Position numbers and translations under genes: made by a program. The notes under the pieces are model-generated. The model was not told the origin of the DNA and did not search any database. It was given only the letters and a program-made list of their open reading frames with translations. Below are positions 32,737 through 42,196 of a DNA stretch of 64,000 nt, piece by piece. Numbering within the stretch: the stretch's first letter is position 1; every line of letters begins with the position of its first letter. The stretch comes from a beta proteobacterium AAP51 (GTDB lineage Bacteria; Pseudomonadota; Gammaproteobacteria; Burkholderiales; Burkholderiaceae_C): assembly GCA_001295905.1 (NCBI GenBank), contig LJHT01000009.1, forward strand, positions 62,001-126,000. Reading direction: 5' to 3'.

Positions 32737-33675
32737 TCAGCGCACTGGCATCCGGCGGCCGATGAACACCACCGCCATCACCGCCAGCGCGAAGAAGACC
32801 GTCACGGGGTCGAGCGTCTCGCCCAGCACCGGCACGGCGAACAGCAGCGCCAGGAAGGGCTGCAGCAGCTGCACCTGGCTGACGCGCACCACGCCGCCCA
32901 GCGCCAGGCCGCGGTACCAGGCGAAGAAGCCCAGCCACATCGAGAACACGCTGACATAGGCGAAGCCGCCCCAGGCCGCCGCGCTGGCGGGCTGCGCCGG
33001 CCACAGCCACAGCGCCGCCGGCCCGGTGAACGGCAGCGAGCCCACCAGCACCCAGCCGATGACGTGTTCGGCCGGCATGACGGCCGCAGCCTTGGCGCCC
33101 GCCACGTAGGCCACCGCAGTGCACAGCACGGCCACTAGCAGCAGGCCGTCGGCCGGCACCAGCCGCCCTCCGCCCTGCCAGCCGGCAAAGGCCAGCACCA
33201 GCCCGCAGCCCCCCAGCGCGCAGGCCCAGAACCCGGCCGAGGGCCGCTGGCGCAGCACCAGCGCCGCCACCACGGCCGTGGCCAGCGGCAGCACGCCGGT
33301 GACCACCGCCGCGTGCATGGCTTCCACCTCGCGCAGCGCCAGCGCCAGGAACAGCGGAAAGCCCACCACCGTGCCCAGGGCGCTGAGCGCCAGCGTGGCC
33401 CACAGCCGGCGCGGCGGCTGGGGTGCACGCACCGCCCACAGGTAGATGAGGCTTAGCAGCCCGGCGGCGGCCGCGCGCCCGGCGGTCACGAAGGCCGGCG
33501 GCAGCTGCGGCGCGCTGACGTCGCCCACGGCCAGGCGCGTCATCGGCAGCGTCATCGCGAAGATCACCACGCCCAGGCCGCCGAACAGGAAGCCGCGGTG
33601 CAGGTCAGGGGCGGGGGCTGCGGCAGGCGCTGGCGGCTCGGGCAGCGCGGGTGGCGTGGAAGGCATCGTCGACAT
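32737..33675 (-). CDS. EamA/DMT-superfamily transporter
   Basis: 312 residues from the ATG at 33675 (a second ATG three codons on is possible). About ten hydrophobic helices and two EamA repeats are visible (FLFGGLGVVIFAMTLPMTRLAVG; GFFAWYRGLALGGVVRVSQVQLLQPFLALLFA; LGETLDPVTVFFALAVMAVVFIG). Members export amino acids or metabolites. Divergent from a MocR regulator, which is the usual arrangement for a regulated exporter. Confidence 0.92.
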   Translation of the reverse strand: MSTMPSTPPALPEPPAPAAAPAPDLHRGFLFGGLGVVIFAMTLPMTRLAVGDVSAPQLPPAFVTAGRAAAAGLLSLIYLWAVRAPQPPRRLWATLALSALGTVVGFPLFLALALREVEAMHAAVVTGVLPLATAVVAALVLRQRPSAGFWACALGGCGLVLAFAGWQGGGRLVPADGLLLVAVLCTAVAYVAGAKAAAVMPAEHVIGWVLVGSLPFTGPAALWLWPAQPASAAAWGGFAYVSVFSMWLGFFAWYRGLALGGVVRVSQVQLLQPFLALLFAVPVLGETLDPVTVFFALAVMAVVFIGRRMPVR

Positions 33676-33695
33676 CAGCGCCAGTCTAGGCGGGC

Positions 33696-33749
33696 GGGCA
33701 GTACAGTAACCATACACTTTGCATTACACCCTGCGGCGCTGTACTGCCC
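33696..33749. promoter_or_regulatory. 11-bp perfect inverted repeat in the eamA/mocR divergent promoter
   Basis: GGGCAGTACAG (33696-33706) and its exact complement CTGTACTGCCC (33739-33749) enclose a less GC-rich 32-bp centre (taaccatacactttgcatta...). The right arm ends one base before the mocR ATG. This is the layout of an autoregulatory operator, probably bound by the MocR protein as separated dimers or a loop. Confidence 0.7.
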
Positions 33750-35225
33750 ATGCCTGTATCACAGAACCCCCTGCCGCCCACCGCGCTGCTGCGCGATGCC
33801 ACCACGCCGCTGCCCGAGCAGCTGGCGGCGCGGTTTGCCGAACGCATCCAGCAGCGCCTGCTGGCGCCGGGGGTGCGCCTGCCTTCGGTGCGCAGCTGCG
33901 CGCAGCGCCACGGCGTCAGCCCCAGTACCGTGGTGGCGGCCTACGACCTGCTGCAGGCGCGCGGCCTGGTGGAAGCGCGCCCGCAGCGCGGCCATTTCGT
34001 GCGCGACCTGCGCGAAGCCCCCGGCGCCGCTGCCGCCCCGGGCCGCGCGCGTGGCCGCGAGGGCGCGCCGCCCCTGCCCGCGCCCGTGGACGCCACCGCC
34101 TTGATCCGCAGCATGTTCCAGGCCCAGGGCGGGCTGCACGCGCCCGGCATGGGCACGCTGCCCGAAACCTGGCTGGATGCGCCTCTGCTGCAGCGCGCCT
34201 TGCGCCGCGTGTGTGCCGAGCCCGAGGCCTGGCTGCGCTATGGCGAACCGGCGGGTGATGCGCGGCTGCGCGAGGCCCTGGCCCAGCGCCTGGCCGACCT
34301 GGGCCTGGCGGTGGCGCCGGCGCAGATCGTCACCACCAGCGGTGCCACGCAGGCGCTGGACCTCATCGCCCGCACGCTGCTGCAGCCTGGCGATGCGGTG
34401 CTGGTCGACGAACCCGGCTGGGCGGTGGAATACGCCCGGCTCACGCGCCTGGGCATGCGCCTGCTGCCGGTGCCGCGCGGGCAGGGCGCCGACGGCGGCC
34501 CCGACCTGGCCGTGATGGAGGCGCTGCTGAAGGCGCACCGGCCGCGCCTGTACGTCACCGTCTCGGTGCTGCACAACCCCACCGGGGCCAGCCTCACGCC
34601 CGGCGCCGCGCACCAGGTGCTGCGGCTGGCCGAGGCCCACGGCCTGACCATCGTCGAAGACGACACCTACGCCTGGCTGGCGCCGCCGCACGCCACGCGC
34701 CTGGCGCAGCTGGACGGGCTGCAGCGCACCGTCTATGTCTCGGGTTTCAGCAAGATCCTGGTGCCGCAGTGGCGCGTGGGTTTCCTGGCGGCGGCGCCGG
34801 CGCTGGCCGAACGCCTGGTCGACAGCAAGCTCGTGGCTTCCCTGGGCACGCCCGGGCCGCTGGAACGCGCGGTGGCCCTGTGCCTGGAGCAAGGCAGCCT
34901 GCGCCGCCATGCCGAACGCGTGTCCACGCAGCTGGCAGCGGCCCGCGCGCGCACCGTGAAGCTGGCGCGCGAGGCCGGCTTCGAGTTCAGCACGCCGCCG
35001 GCCGGGCTGTTCGGCTGGCTGCAGGTGGGTGCCGACACCGAAGCCCTGGCGCAGACCCTGCTGGACCAGGGCTGGCTCACCGCCCCCGGCGCCCTGTTCC
35101 ACGCCACGCGCCGCCCCACCACGCTGATGCGCGTGAACTTCGCCACTTCGCAAGACGTGCGCTTCTGGCGCGCGCTGCGGCAGGCCGCCACCGCCTCCGC
35201 CCACGGCACATTCCGACACAGTTGA
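33750..35225 (+). CDS. MocR/GabR-family regulator (GntR HTH fused to aminotransferase fold I)
   Basis: 491 residues, ATG at 33750 immediately next to the inverted repeat. A GntR winged helix at about 20-86 (LPEQLAARFAERIQQRLLAPGVRLPSVRSCAQRHGVSPSTVVAAYDLLQARGLV in segments) is joined by an Ala/Pro/Arg linker to an aminotransferase domain with TSGATQALDLIARTLLQPGD, SVLHNPTGASL and the PLP-lysine motif SGFSKILVPQWRVGF. MocR proteins sense PLP adducts or amino acids and regulate adjacent transport or vitamin B6 genes. It probably controls the divergent EamA exporter and itself. Confidence 0.93.
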   Translation: MPVSQNPLPPTALLRDATTPLPEQLAARFAERIQQRLLAPGVRLPSVRSCAQRHGVSPSTVVAAYDLLQARGLVEARPQRGHFVRDLREAPGAAAAPGRARGREGAPPLPAPVDATALIRSMFQAQGGLHAPGMGTLPETWLDAPLLQRALRRVCAEPEAWLRYGEPAGDARLREALAQRLADLGLAVAPAQIVTTSGATQALDLIARTLLQPGDAVLVDEPGWAVEYARLTRLGMRLLPVPRGQGADGGPDLAVMEALLKAHRPRLYVTVSVLHNPTGASLTPGAAHQVLRLAEAHGLTIVEDDTYAWLAPPHATRLAQLDGLQRTVYVSGFSKILVPQWRVGFLAAAPALAERLVDSKLVASLGTPGPLERAVALCLEQGSLRRHAERVSTQLAAARARTVKLAREAGFEFSTPPAGLFGWLQVGADTEALAQTLLDQGWLTAPGALFHATRRPTTLMRVNFATSQDVRFWRALRQAATASAHGTFRHS

Positions 35226-35246
35226 AACAACGGGACGGCCCGCTGT

Positions 35247-36029
35247 GTGCAGTCTGGCGCTTCCAATCCAGGGGTGACCCCGTCTCCTGGCCCCCACTTC
35301 AGCACCACACAACCGCACAGCGGGCAGCCGCAGCGGCGTGTGGGCGACCTGCAGCGCATCGCCGCCCGCCGCAGCCTGCGCCGCAACACCGACGCGGGTG
35401 CCACGCACCTGGCCTCGCTGAACCCATCGCTGTTGCAGGACCTGCAGCGTTTCGCCGCCGACCACCGCCCGGGCGACGGCCTCGACCTGCTGGAGGTGCT
35501 GGCCGCTTCGCTGCGCCACAACAGCAGCCTGCTGCTGCACCTGCAGACCGAGACCGAGGTGCTGCAGATGACCGTGCTGCCGGCTCACCGGCTGGTGCGC
35601 TGCGCCCTCGACGCGCCGCCCTGGCAGAGCCTGGGCCTGCTGACGCTGCGCGTGCTGCGCGTGGCCTCGCTGGCCTCTGACGGCAGCGAAGGCGCTGCCG
35701 CCAACAGCGATGCCGCCGGCCGGCCTTACGACCTGGGCCCGCTGTTGTGGCACCTGGCCTTGCACGGCGCCCGCGGCGAACTGCTGCCCGAGATAGGCGG
35801 CGTGGCCACCTACCGCGTGACCCCCGGTGCCAGCCTGGACGTGGCCGAACCCGTGGGCGCGCTGGCCGTGGCCGTGCAGCGCCTGCAAGGCCAGACCACG
35901 CCGCTGCGCGAGATTGCCAGCTGGCCCGGCTTCGACCGCGACCGTGCGACGCGGCTGCTGAATGCGCTGTACCTGCAGTCGGCGCTGATCGTCACGCGGT
36001 CACACCCGGGGGCCCTGAGCGGCCTTTGA
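35247..36029 (+). CDS. Hypothetical protein, unrecognised
   Basis: 260 residues from a GTG at 35247; no better start is seen and the ribosome binding site is weak. It is 21 bp downstream of mocR. I do not recognise the family. Features: a basic N-terminal segment (RRVGDLQRIAARRSLRRN), a helical part (LQDLQRFAADHRPGDGLDLLEVLAASLRHNSSLLLHLQTETEVLQMTVLPAHRLVRCAL) and a C-terminal helical module (PLREIASWPGFDRDRATRLLNALYLQSALIV) reminiscent of a small winged-helix or DUF4388-like end. No signal peptide or membrane helix. Codon pattern fits a real gene. Role unknown. Confidence 0.6.
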   Translation: MQSGASNPGVTPSPGPHFSTTQPHSGQPQRRVGDLQRIAARRSLRRNTDAGATHLASLNPSLLQDLQRFAADHRPGDGLDLLEVLAASLRHNSSLLLHLQTETEVLQMTVLPAHRLVRCALDAPPWQSLGLLTLRVLRVASLASDGSEGAAANSDAAGRPYDLGPLLWHLALHGARGELLPEIGGVATYRVTPGASLDVAEPVGALAVAVQRLQGQTTPLREIASWPGFDRDRATRLLNALYLQSALIVTRSHPGALSGL

Positions 36030-36100
36030 TGCTGGCCTTGACGCGGGCCTTGAATGGGCCTGGAGTTGGCCATGCATGGGCCCGCCCCTGGCGGGAAGGT

Positions 36101-38002
36101 TCAACGAGCGCCCAGCGCCTCCCAGCGCTCCATTGCGGCCAGCAGTTCTTCTTCCAGGGCCTCGTGCCGCGCCTGCAGCACCGGCACCCGCTGCGGCTGC
36201 TTTGTGTAGATGTCGGCGCCGGCCAGCTCCGCGGCGATGGCGGCCAGCTCGGTTTCCAGCGCTTCGATGCGCGCCGGCAGCCCGTCCAGCTCACGCTGTT
36301 CCTTGAAGCTCAGCTTGGTCTTGGCCGGCTCGTTGCGTGAACTGGCGGTGGGCTTGGGCGCGGCAGGCGCTGCGGGCGCTGCCGGGGGCGCAGCCGCGGC
36401 CAGCGCCACGCGGCCACGCTCGCGCTGCTGCTTCCAGTCTTCATAGCCGCCTTCGTACTCGCGCCACAGGCCGGTGCGGCCGCCGTAGGTGGCGTCGCCT
36501 TCCCAGGCGATGGTGCTGGTGACGACGTTGTCGAGGAAACGCCGGTCGTGGCTGACCAGGAACACCGTGCCGGCGTAACTCTGCAGCAGCTCTTCCAGCA
36601 GTTCCAGCGTGTCGATGTCGAGGTCGTTGGTGGGCTCGTCCAGCACCAGGACGTTGGCGGGCAGCGCGAACAGCCGCGCCAGCAGCACGCGGTTGCGTTC
36701 ACCGCCGCTGAGCGTGCGCACGGGCGAGTTCGCGCGCTCGGGGCTGAAGAGAAAGTCGGTGAGGTAGCTCATCACGTGCTTGCGTGAAGTGCCGGTCTCT
36801 ATCCACTCGCTGCCGGGGCTGATGGTGTCGGCCAGCGTGGCGTCGAGGTCCAGGCCGGCGCGCATCTGGTCGAAGTAGGCCACCTGAAGCTTGGTGCCCT
36901 GGCGCACGCTGCCGCGCGTGGGCTGCAGCTCGCCCAGGATGAGTTTCAGCAGCGTGGTCTTGCCCACGCCGTTGGGGCCGATGAGGCCGACCTTGTCGCC
37001 GCGCAGGATGGTGCCGCTGAAGTCGTCGATGAGCACCCGCTCGCCGTACTGCATGCCCACGTGCTTCAGCTCGGCGACGATCTTGCCCGGCGGCAGGCCG
37101 GCGTCCAGCTCCAGCTTCACGCGGCCGAGCTGCTCGCGCCGCTGCGCACGCTGCTCACGCAGCTTCACCAGGCGCTGCACGCGGCCCACGCTGCGTGTGC
37201 GGCGCGCTTCCACGCCCTTCCTCACCCACACCTCTTCCTGCGCCAGCAGCTTGTCGGCGCGGGCGCGTTCCAGCGCTTCGTCTTCCAGCTCACGCGCCTT
37301 GGTCTTCTCGAAGGCCGCGAAGCTGCCCGGGTAGCTGCGCAGCATGCCGCGGTCGAGCTCGACGATGCGCGTGGCCACGGCGTCGATGAAGGCGCGGTCG
37401 TGCGACACCAGCACCAGGGCGCCGGCACGTTCGTTCAGCAGCGTCTGCAGCCATTCGATAGCCTCGATGTCGAGGTGGTTGGTGGGCTCGTCCAGCAGCA
37501 GCAGGTCGGGCGCGGCCACCAGGGCCTGGGCCAGGGCCACACGCTTCTTGGTGCCGCCGCTGAGCGCGTCCACCTGCAGGCTGCCGTCCAGGCGCAGGCG
37601 GTGCAGGGCTTCGTCCACACGCTGCTCCCAGGTCCAGCCCTCCAGGTGCTCCAGCCGCGTCATCAGGTCGTCCAGATCGTCGGAAGGGTCGTGCCGCTCG
37701 AAACGTTCACGCAGCGCGCGCGCCTCGGCCACGCCCACGCTCACCGCATCGAAGACGCTGATGCCGGGCTCGAACAGCGGCTCTTGCGCCACGTAGACGC
37801 GGCGCAGGCCGGTCTGCAGCTGCAGCGTGCCTTCGTCGGGCTTTTCCAGCCCGGCCAATATCTTCAGCAGGCTGGATTTGCCCGCACCGTTGCGGCCTAT
37901 GAGCGCGATGCGCTCGCCGGCCTCGAGGGAAACCGCGGTGCCATCGAGCAAGGGCACATGGCCGAAAGCGAGGTGGGCGTTGGAGAGGGTGAGCAGGGCC
38001 AT
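36101..38002 (-). CDS. uup: ABC-F family ATPase (Uup-like)
   Basis: 633 residues from the ATG at 38002. Two ABC modules: Walker A GRNGAGKSS and GPNGVGKTT, signatures LSGGTKKR and LSGGERNR, Walker B LLLLDEPTNHLD and VLVLDEPTNDLD. A linker with a charged helix lies between them, an Ala/Pro segment follows, and a C-terminal coiled coil (FKEQRELDGLPARIEALETELAAIAAELAGADIY) as in Uup. ABC-F proteins act at the ribosome E site or, for Uup, also in DNA structure maintenance. No transmembrane domain is present. Confidence 0.92.
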   Translation of the reverse strand: MALLTLSNAHLAFGHVPLLDGTAVSLEAGERIALIGRNGAGKSSLLKILAGLEKPDEGTLQLQTGLRRVYVAQEPLFEPGISVFDAVSVGVAEARALRERFERHDPSDDLDDLMTRLEHLEGWTWEQRVDEALHRLRLDGSLQVDALSGGTKKRVALAQALVAAPDLLLLDEPTNHLDIEAIEWLQTLLNERAGALVLVSHDRAFIDAVATRIVELDRGMLRSYPGSFAAFEKTKARELEDEALERARADKLLAQEEVWVRKGVEARRTRSVGRVQRLVKLREQRAQRREQLGRVKLELDAGLPPGKIVAELKHVGMQYGERVLIDDFSGTILRGDKVGLIGPNGVGKTTLLKLILGELQPTRGSVRQGTKLQVAYFDQMRAGLDLDATLADTISPGSEWIETGTSRKHVMSYLTDFLFSPERANSPVRTLSGGERNRVLLARLFALPANVLVLDEPTNDLDIDTLELLEELLQSYAGTVFLVSHDRRFLDNVVTSTIAWEGDATYGGRTGLWREYEGGYEDWKQQRERGRVALAAAAPPAAPAAPAAPKPTASSRNEPAKTKLSFKEQRELDGLPARIEALETELAAIAAELAGADIYTKQPQRVPVLQARHEALEEELLAAMERWEALGAR

Positions 38003-38063
38003 GCGGGGATTGTCAGGGCCCCGCGCCCGGAACCCGCGGCCCTCGCGTCGAAAGCCCCGCGGC

Positions 38064-39062
38064 TCAGGCGCGCGCAGCCACCACGCGCGACGCGGCGCGC
38101 CGCCACACGTCGCCGCCATAGGCGCGCTGCTGCTCGCGGCAGCTGTCCACCAGCTTGGCGCTGTGGTCGTCATCGGCGGCGATGGCGGCTTCGATGATGC
38201 GCGCCCAGGGCTGCAGCGGCACCGCGCCCAGCGCGCGCGCATTGCTCGCCGCCCAGGCGGCGGCATAGGCGCGCCAGTAGGCCTGCACCGCGGGCAGCGG
38301 GTCGTCCAGCACCGGCAGCAGCACGCGCACGGCGTGGGCGCTGGTCAGCAGGTGCAGCAGCGTGAAGCTGCCGCTGGCGGCGTACAGCTCGGCCGCGCCG
38401 CGGGCCAGGCGTTCGAGCGTGTGTTCGTCCACGCGCAGCTGCGCCGCGGCCTCGGCAAAGCCCGGCCAGGCGGCGACGGTGGCCACGCGGTCGGCGATCA
38501 GCCCGCCCGCGATGGGCAAGGGCGGCAAGGGCAGCCGGCGCAGCACGGCAGCGGGGTCGGGTTCTGAAGCATCGCCGGGCGCGGGCGCCGCGACGGTCAC
38601 CGGCTGCCAGACAGCGGCCCAGTGCGCCAGCGCGTCGGCCAGCTCTTGCCGGTGCGCCGATTGCGTGGCGTAGGCGGTGCGGATGAGCCCGTGGAAGGCC
38701 GCGCCCGCGCAACCCTCCATCAGGCGCGGCAGCACGGCTTCCAGCACGTCGCCGGCGCCTTCCTGGGCCAGCCATTGCGTGAAGAGGTCGCGGTAGATCG
38801 GCCAGGCCTCGCGCCGGCCCAGGTGGGCGGCCCAGGCATCGCCCGAGGGCCAGGCCTCGGCCGCCGGCGCGGGCTGCAGGCGCGTGGCGTAGGCCGCGGC
38901 CCAGGCCTGCAGGCGGGCCGGGGGCGCGCCCAGGCGGTGCAGCGCGAAGGCGGCCATGGGCAGGTGGTTGCTGAGGCGGTCGCCGTACTCGGCGTGGTGG
39001 CCGGCACCGGCGTCCAGCAAGGCCAGCAAGGTGGGGTTGTGGGCGGAACTGGGCGTGGGCAT
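38064..39062 (-). CDS. Questin-oxidase-like family protein
   Basis: 332 residues. Conserved features of the questin oxidase-like (DUF4243) family: HHAEYGDRLSNHLPMAAFALHRLGAP near the N-terminus, GCAGAAFHGLIRTAYA in the middle, and SFTLLHLLTSAHAVR near the C-terminus, each with the family His residues. It is alpha-helical without signal peptide. Fungal questin oxidase is a Baeyer-Villiger-type oxygenase; the bacterial role is unknown. Placed between uup and gshB on the same strand. Confidence 0.85.
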   Translation of the reverse strand: MPTPSSAHNPTLLALLDAGAGHHAEYGDRLSNHLPMAAFALHRLGAPPARLQAWAAAYATRLQPAPAAEAWPSGDAWAAHLGRREAWPIYRDLFTQWLAQEGAGDVLEAVLPRLMEGCAGAAFHGLIRTAYATQSAHRQELADALAHWAAVWQPVTVAAPAPGDASEPDPAAVLRRLPLPPLPIAGGLIADRVATVAAWPGFAEAAAQLRVDEHTLERLARGAAELYAASGSFTLLHLLTSAHAVRVLLPVLDDPLPAVQAYWRAYAAAWAASNARALGAVPLQPWARIIEAAIAADDDHSAKLVDSCREQQRAYGGDVWRRAASRVVAARA

Positions 39063-39133
39063 GGGGGCCTGCAGCAGGGGTTCAGCGGGGGTTCAGCGGG
39101 GGGTCGGCAAGGGTCGGCAGGGTGGCGCGGCGT

Positions 39134-40105
39134 TCAGCGCAGCGCGGCTTCCAGCGCGTCGATGTACATCGCCGGCACGTCGAAGCCGGTCTGCTCGGTG
39201 ATCTCGGCAAAACACGTCGGGCTGGTGACGTTGATCTCGGTGAGGTGGCTGCCGATGACGTCCAGCCCCACCAGCAGCAGGCCGCGCGCCACCAGGATGG
39301 GGCCCAGGGTCTCGGCGATCTCGCGGTCGCGTTCACTCAGCGGCTGGGCCACGCCCTTACCGCCAGCGGCCAGGTTGCCGCGGATCTCGCTGCCCTGCGG
39401 AATGCGCGCCAGGCTGTAGGGCACCGGCTGGCCGCCGATGACGAGCACGCGCTTGTCGCCGTGCACGATCTCGGGCAGGTACTTCTGCACCATCAGCGTG
39501 GTGGCGCCGCCCTGGTTCAGCGTCTCGGTGATGCTGCCCAGGTTCATGCCGTCGGGGCCGACGCGGAAGATGCCCATGCCGCCCATGCCGTCCAGCGGCT
39601 TGAGGATGATGTCGCCGTGCTCGGCGTGGAAACGCTTCACGTCGGCTGCGTCGCGCGTCACCAGCGTGGGGCCGATGAACTGCGGGAACTCGAGGATGGC
39701 CAGCTTCTCGGGGTGCTCGCGCAGCGCTTTAGGCTTGTTGAAGACGCGCGCGCCTTCACGCTCGGCCTGGCTCAGCAGGTGGGTGGCGTAGAAGTACTCG
39801 GGGTCGAAGGGCGGGTCTTTCCGCATCAGCACCGCGTCCACGTCGCGCAGGGGCTGGGGGCGTTCGTTCGGTGCCTGCTGTGCCGCCTCGAACCAGTCGC
39901 CCGAGTGCCCGTTGCCGGGGCGGCCGGTGAGGGTGATGTCGCGCACGAAGCCGGTCACGGGTTCGCCGCGTTGCCAGCGCAGGTCTTTCGGCTCGCAGGC
40001 CATCAGCGTGTGGCCGCGGCGGGCGGCCTCGCGCATCATCGCGAAGGTCGAGTCCTTGTAGGTCTTGAAGGTCTCGAGCGGGTCGGCAACGAAGAGCAGT
40101 TTCAC
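39134..40105 (-). CDS. gshB: Glutathione synthetase
   Basis: 323 residues. Full-length GshB: KLLFVADPLETFKTYKDSTFAMM at the start, RKDPPFDPEY, the ATP-grasp core ILKPLDGMGGMGIFR, and GGKRV-like GDKRVLVIGG, NLAAGGKGVAQPL and VGLDVIGSHLTEINVTSPT. It joins glycine to gamma-glutamylcysteine with ATP. No gshA in the window. The 71-bp gap to the questin-like gene has short GGGGTTCAGCG repeats. Confidence 0.97.
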   Translation of the reverse strand: MKLLFVADPLETFKTYKDSTFAMMREAARRGHTLMACEPKDLRWQRGEPVTGFVRDITLTGRPGNGHSGDWFEAAQQAPNERPQPLRDVDAVLMRKDPPFDPEYFYATHLLSQAEREGARVFNKPKALREHPEKLAILEFPQFIGPTLVTRDAADVKRFHAEHGDIILKPLDGMGGMGIFRVGPDGMNLGSITETLNQGGATTLMVQKYLPEIVHGDKRVLVIGGQPVPYSLARIPQGSEIRGNLAAGGKGVAQPLSERDREIAETLGPILVARGLLLVGLDVIGSHLTEINVTSPTCFAEITEQTGFDVPAMYIDALEAALR

Positions 40106-40189
40106 GGGCCTGGGCTCCAGCTTGCGTGGGTGCGGGGCCCGAACTGTGGCACAGCCAGCGGTGTGCCGCCGGCCGTGCCAGACGCAGGC

Positions 40190-40765
40190 TCAGAAGGTGA
40201 AGCGGGCGCTCAGCGTGAAGGCGCTGAGGTCGCCCTTGTCACCTTCGATCTCGCCGCGCGTGCGCAGGTAGCCGAGCTCGGTGCCGAAGGTCTTGCTGAA
40301 GTTGTAGCTCACCGCCAGGCCGGTGTAGAGGTTGGTGCTGCTTTCAGACGCGCCGCCCGACACGCTGCCCAGGCTGGCGCGGCCCTTCAGCTTCACGTTG
40401 GCTAGGCCCAGGCGGCCCGTGAAGGTCCAGTTCGGGCTGGTTTCGACGATGAAGGCCGCACCGCCGCCCAGCGCCGTGGCCTTGACCTCGGCGTTGATGC
40501 CGAAGCTGACGGCCGTCGACTTGCCGAAATTGACATACAGGCCTTCCAAGGCCCAGCCGCTGGCCATGCGATGGCCGCCGACGAGTTGCAGCGCACTGCC
40601 CGAGGTGTCGCAGGCGCTGGTGCCGCTGCAGTCGAGGCTGAAGTCGCTGCGGCCACCGCCCACCAGCAGGTAGCTGGTGGCCTGGGCTTGCGCGGCGGCG
40701 GCCAGGGTCAGCAGGGCGGCGGTGGCGAGCGAGCTGCGGAGGAAAGAATTCTTGTTGTGGAACAT
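40190..40765 (-). CDS. Small outer-membrane beta-barrel protein
   Basis: 191 residues from the ATG at 40765 with a GGGAG site. A signal peptide (FLRSSLATAALLTLAAAAQAQA) precedes alternating-hydrophobicity strands typical of an eight-stranded OmpA/OmpX-like barrel: YLLVGGGRSDFSL, GWALEGLYVNFGK, TFTGRLGLANVKL, NLYTGLAVSYNF and a final ARFTF with C-terminal Phe, the outer-membrane assembly signal. A disulfide is possible between the cysteines of DCSGTSACD. Function unknown; a structural or adhesion role is usual. Confidence 0.85.
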   Translation of the reverse strand: MFHNKNSFLRSSLATAALLTLAAAAQAQATSYLLVGGGRSDFSLDCSGTSACDTSGSALQLVGGHRMASGWALEGLYVNFGKSTAVSFGINAEVKATALGGGAAFIVETSPNWTFTGRLGLANVKLKGRASLGSVSGGASESSTNLYTGLAVSYNFSKTFGTELGYLRTRGEIEGDKGDLSAFTLSARFTF

Positions 40766-40950
40766 GGGTACTCCCGGTGGATGGGCCATCGACGGACGAC
40801 CCTTGAAATGTCGCGCCTCGGGCCCGACGCGGCGCACTGTAGGGGCGCAGTGCACCGCGGTTGTCGACACCACGCCACATCCCCCTTGCGAGGGTCAACG
40901 GCGGCCGGACACGCGCGCGCCGCCGCGGCCCGCGCCCTGCGCAGCGCGTG

Positions 40951-42132
40951 CTACCTCGCGCCTGCCCGCTGCACCGCCAGCACCAGCACACCGGCCACCA
41001 CGCCCCAGAAGGCCGCGCCCACGCCCCCCAGCGTGAGGCCGCTGGCGGTGACGAGGAAGGTGACCAGCGCGGCCTCGCGCTGGCTTTCGTCCTTCATCGC
41101 CGTGGCCAGGCCGCCGCCGATGGTGCCCAGCAGCGCAAAGCCGGCCACGGCCAGCACCAGCTCTTTCGGGAAGGCCGCGATCAGCCCCACCACCGCGCCG
41201 CCCAGCAGGCCGACGGTGATGTAGATCACGCCCGCAGCCGCTGCAGCCTTCCAACGCTGCGCAGGGTCTTCATGCGCCTCGCGGCCCATGCAGATGGCAG
41301 CGGTGATGGCCGCGAGATTCAGCGCATAGCCGCCAAAAGGCGCCAGCACCAGCGAAGCCAGGCCCGTGGTGGCGATGACGGGCGACACCGGCACCGCGTA
41401 GCCGGCTGCACGCTGCGCCGCCACGCCGGGCAGGTTCTGCGAGGCCATGGTGACGATGAACAGCGGCAGCGCAATGCCGATGGTGGCCGCCAGGCTGAAC
41501 TGCGGCGCGGTGAACACCGGCACGGCCCAGGCCTGCGCCCAGTCGACGCCACCCAGGTGCAGTTGCCCCTGCAGCGCGGCCACCGCCACGCCCACGGCCA
41601 GCACGCCGGGCACGGCGTAACGCGGCCACAGGCGCCGGCCCAGCAGGTAGGCTGCGAACATCAGCGCCACCAGCGTGAACTGCGTGCGCAGCGAAGCAAA
41701 GGCTTCGAAGGCGAAGCGCGCCAGCACACCGGCCAGCAAGGCGGCCGCCAGGGCCTGGGGAATGCGGTCCATCACGCGCGCGAACCAGCCCGTGGCGCCG
41801 GCCAGCGTGATGAGCACCGCGCACACCATGAAGGCGCCCACGGCCTGCGCCATCGGCACACCGGCGCCGGCGGTGACGAGCAGAGCGGCGCCGGGCGTGC
41901 TCCAGGCCGTCAGCACCGGCATGCGGTAGTGCCAGCTCAGGCCCAGGCTGGTGAGGCCCATGCCCAGGCCCAGCGCCCAGATCCACGAGATGGCCTGCGC
42001 CGGCGTGGCGCCGAAGGCGGCGGCGGCCTGGAAGACGATGACCACCGAACTCGTGAAACCCACCAGCACGGCCACGAAACCGGCCACCAGCGCCGACAGC
42101 GGCAAAGACCCACGCAAACCCGGCCCCTTCAT
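40951..42132 (-). CDS. benE: Benzoate/H+ symporter family protein
   Basis: 393 residues. About twelve hydrophobic helices and BenE-family motifs: VAGFVAVLVGFTSSVVIVFQAA, WSTPGAALLVTAGAGVPMAQAVGAFMVCAVLI, FIVTMASQNLPGVAAQRAAGY and APFGGYALNLAAITAAICMG. It belongs to the nucleobase/ascorbate-like transporter fold and imports benzoate or a related aromatic acid. No ben catabolic genes are near, so the substrate is open. Confidence 0.92.
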   Translation of the reverse strand: MKGPGLRGSLPLSALVAGFVAVLVGFTSSVVIVFQAAAAFGATPAQAISWIWALGLGMGLTSLGLSWHYRMPVLTAWSTPGAALLVTAGAGVPMAQAVGAFMVCAVLITLAGATGWFARVMDRIPQALAAALLAGVLARFAFEAFASLRTQFTLVALMFAAYLLGRRLWPRYAVPGVLAVGVAVAALQGQLHLGGVDWAQAWAVPVFTAPQFSLAATIGIALPLFIVTMASQNLPGVAAQRAAGYAVPVSPVIATTGLASLVLAPFGGYALNLAAITAAICMGREAHEDPAQRWKAAAAAGVIYITVGLLGGAVVGLIAAFPKELVLAVAGFALLGTIGGGLATAMKDESQREAALVTFLVTASGLTLGGVGAAFWGVVAGVLVLAVQRAGAR

Positions 42133-42196
42133 CGCGGAAATCGCGAGAGGGGCCGAGCATAGACGCCAGGCCTGCCAGGGCCCGGCGGCGCGAAGC

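Noticed and set aside
39063..39133. GGGGTTCAGCG repeats between gshB and the questin-like gene as a regulatory array
   Set aside because: Only two good units, in a short downstream spacer; slippage or chance is sufficient.
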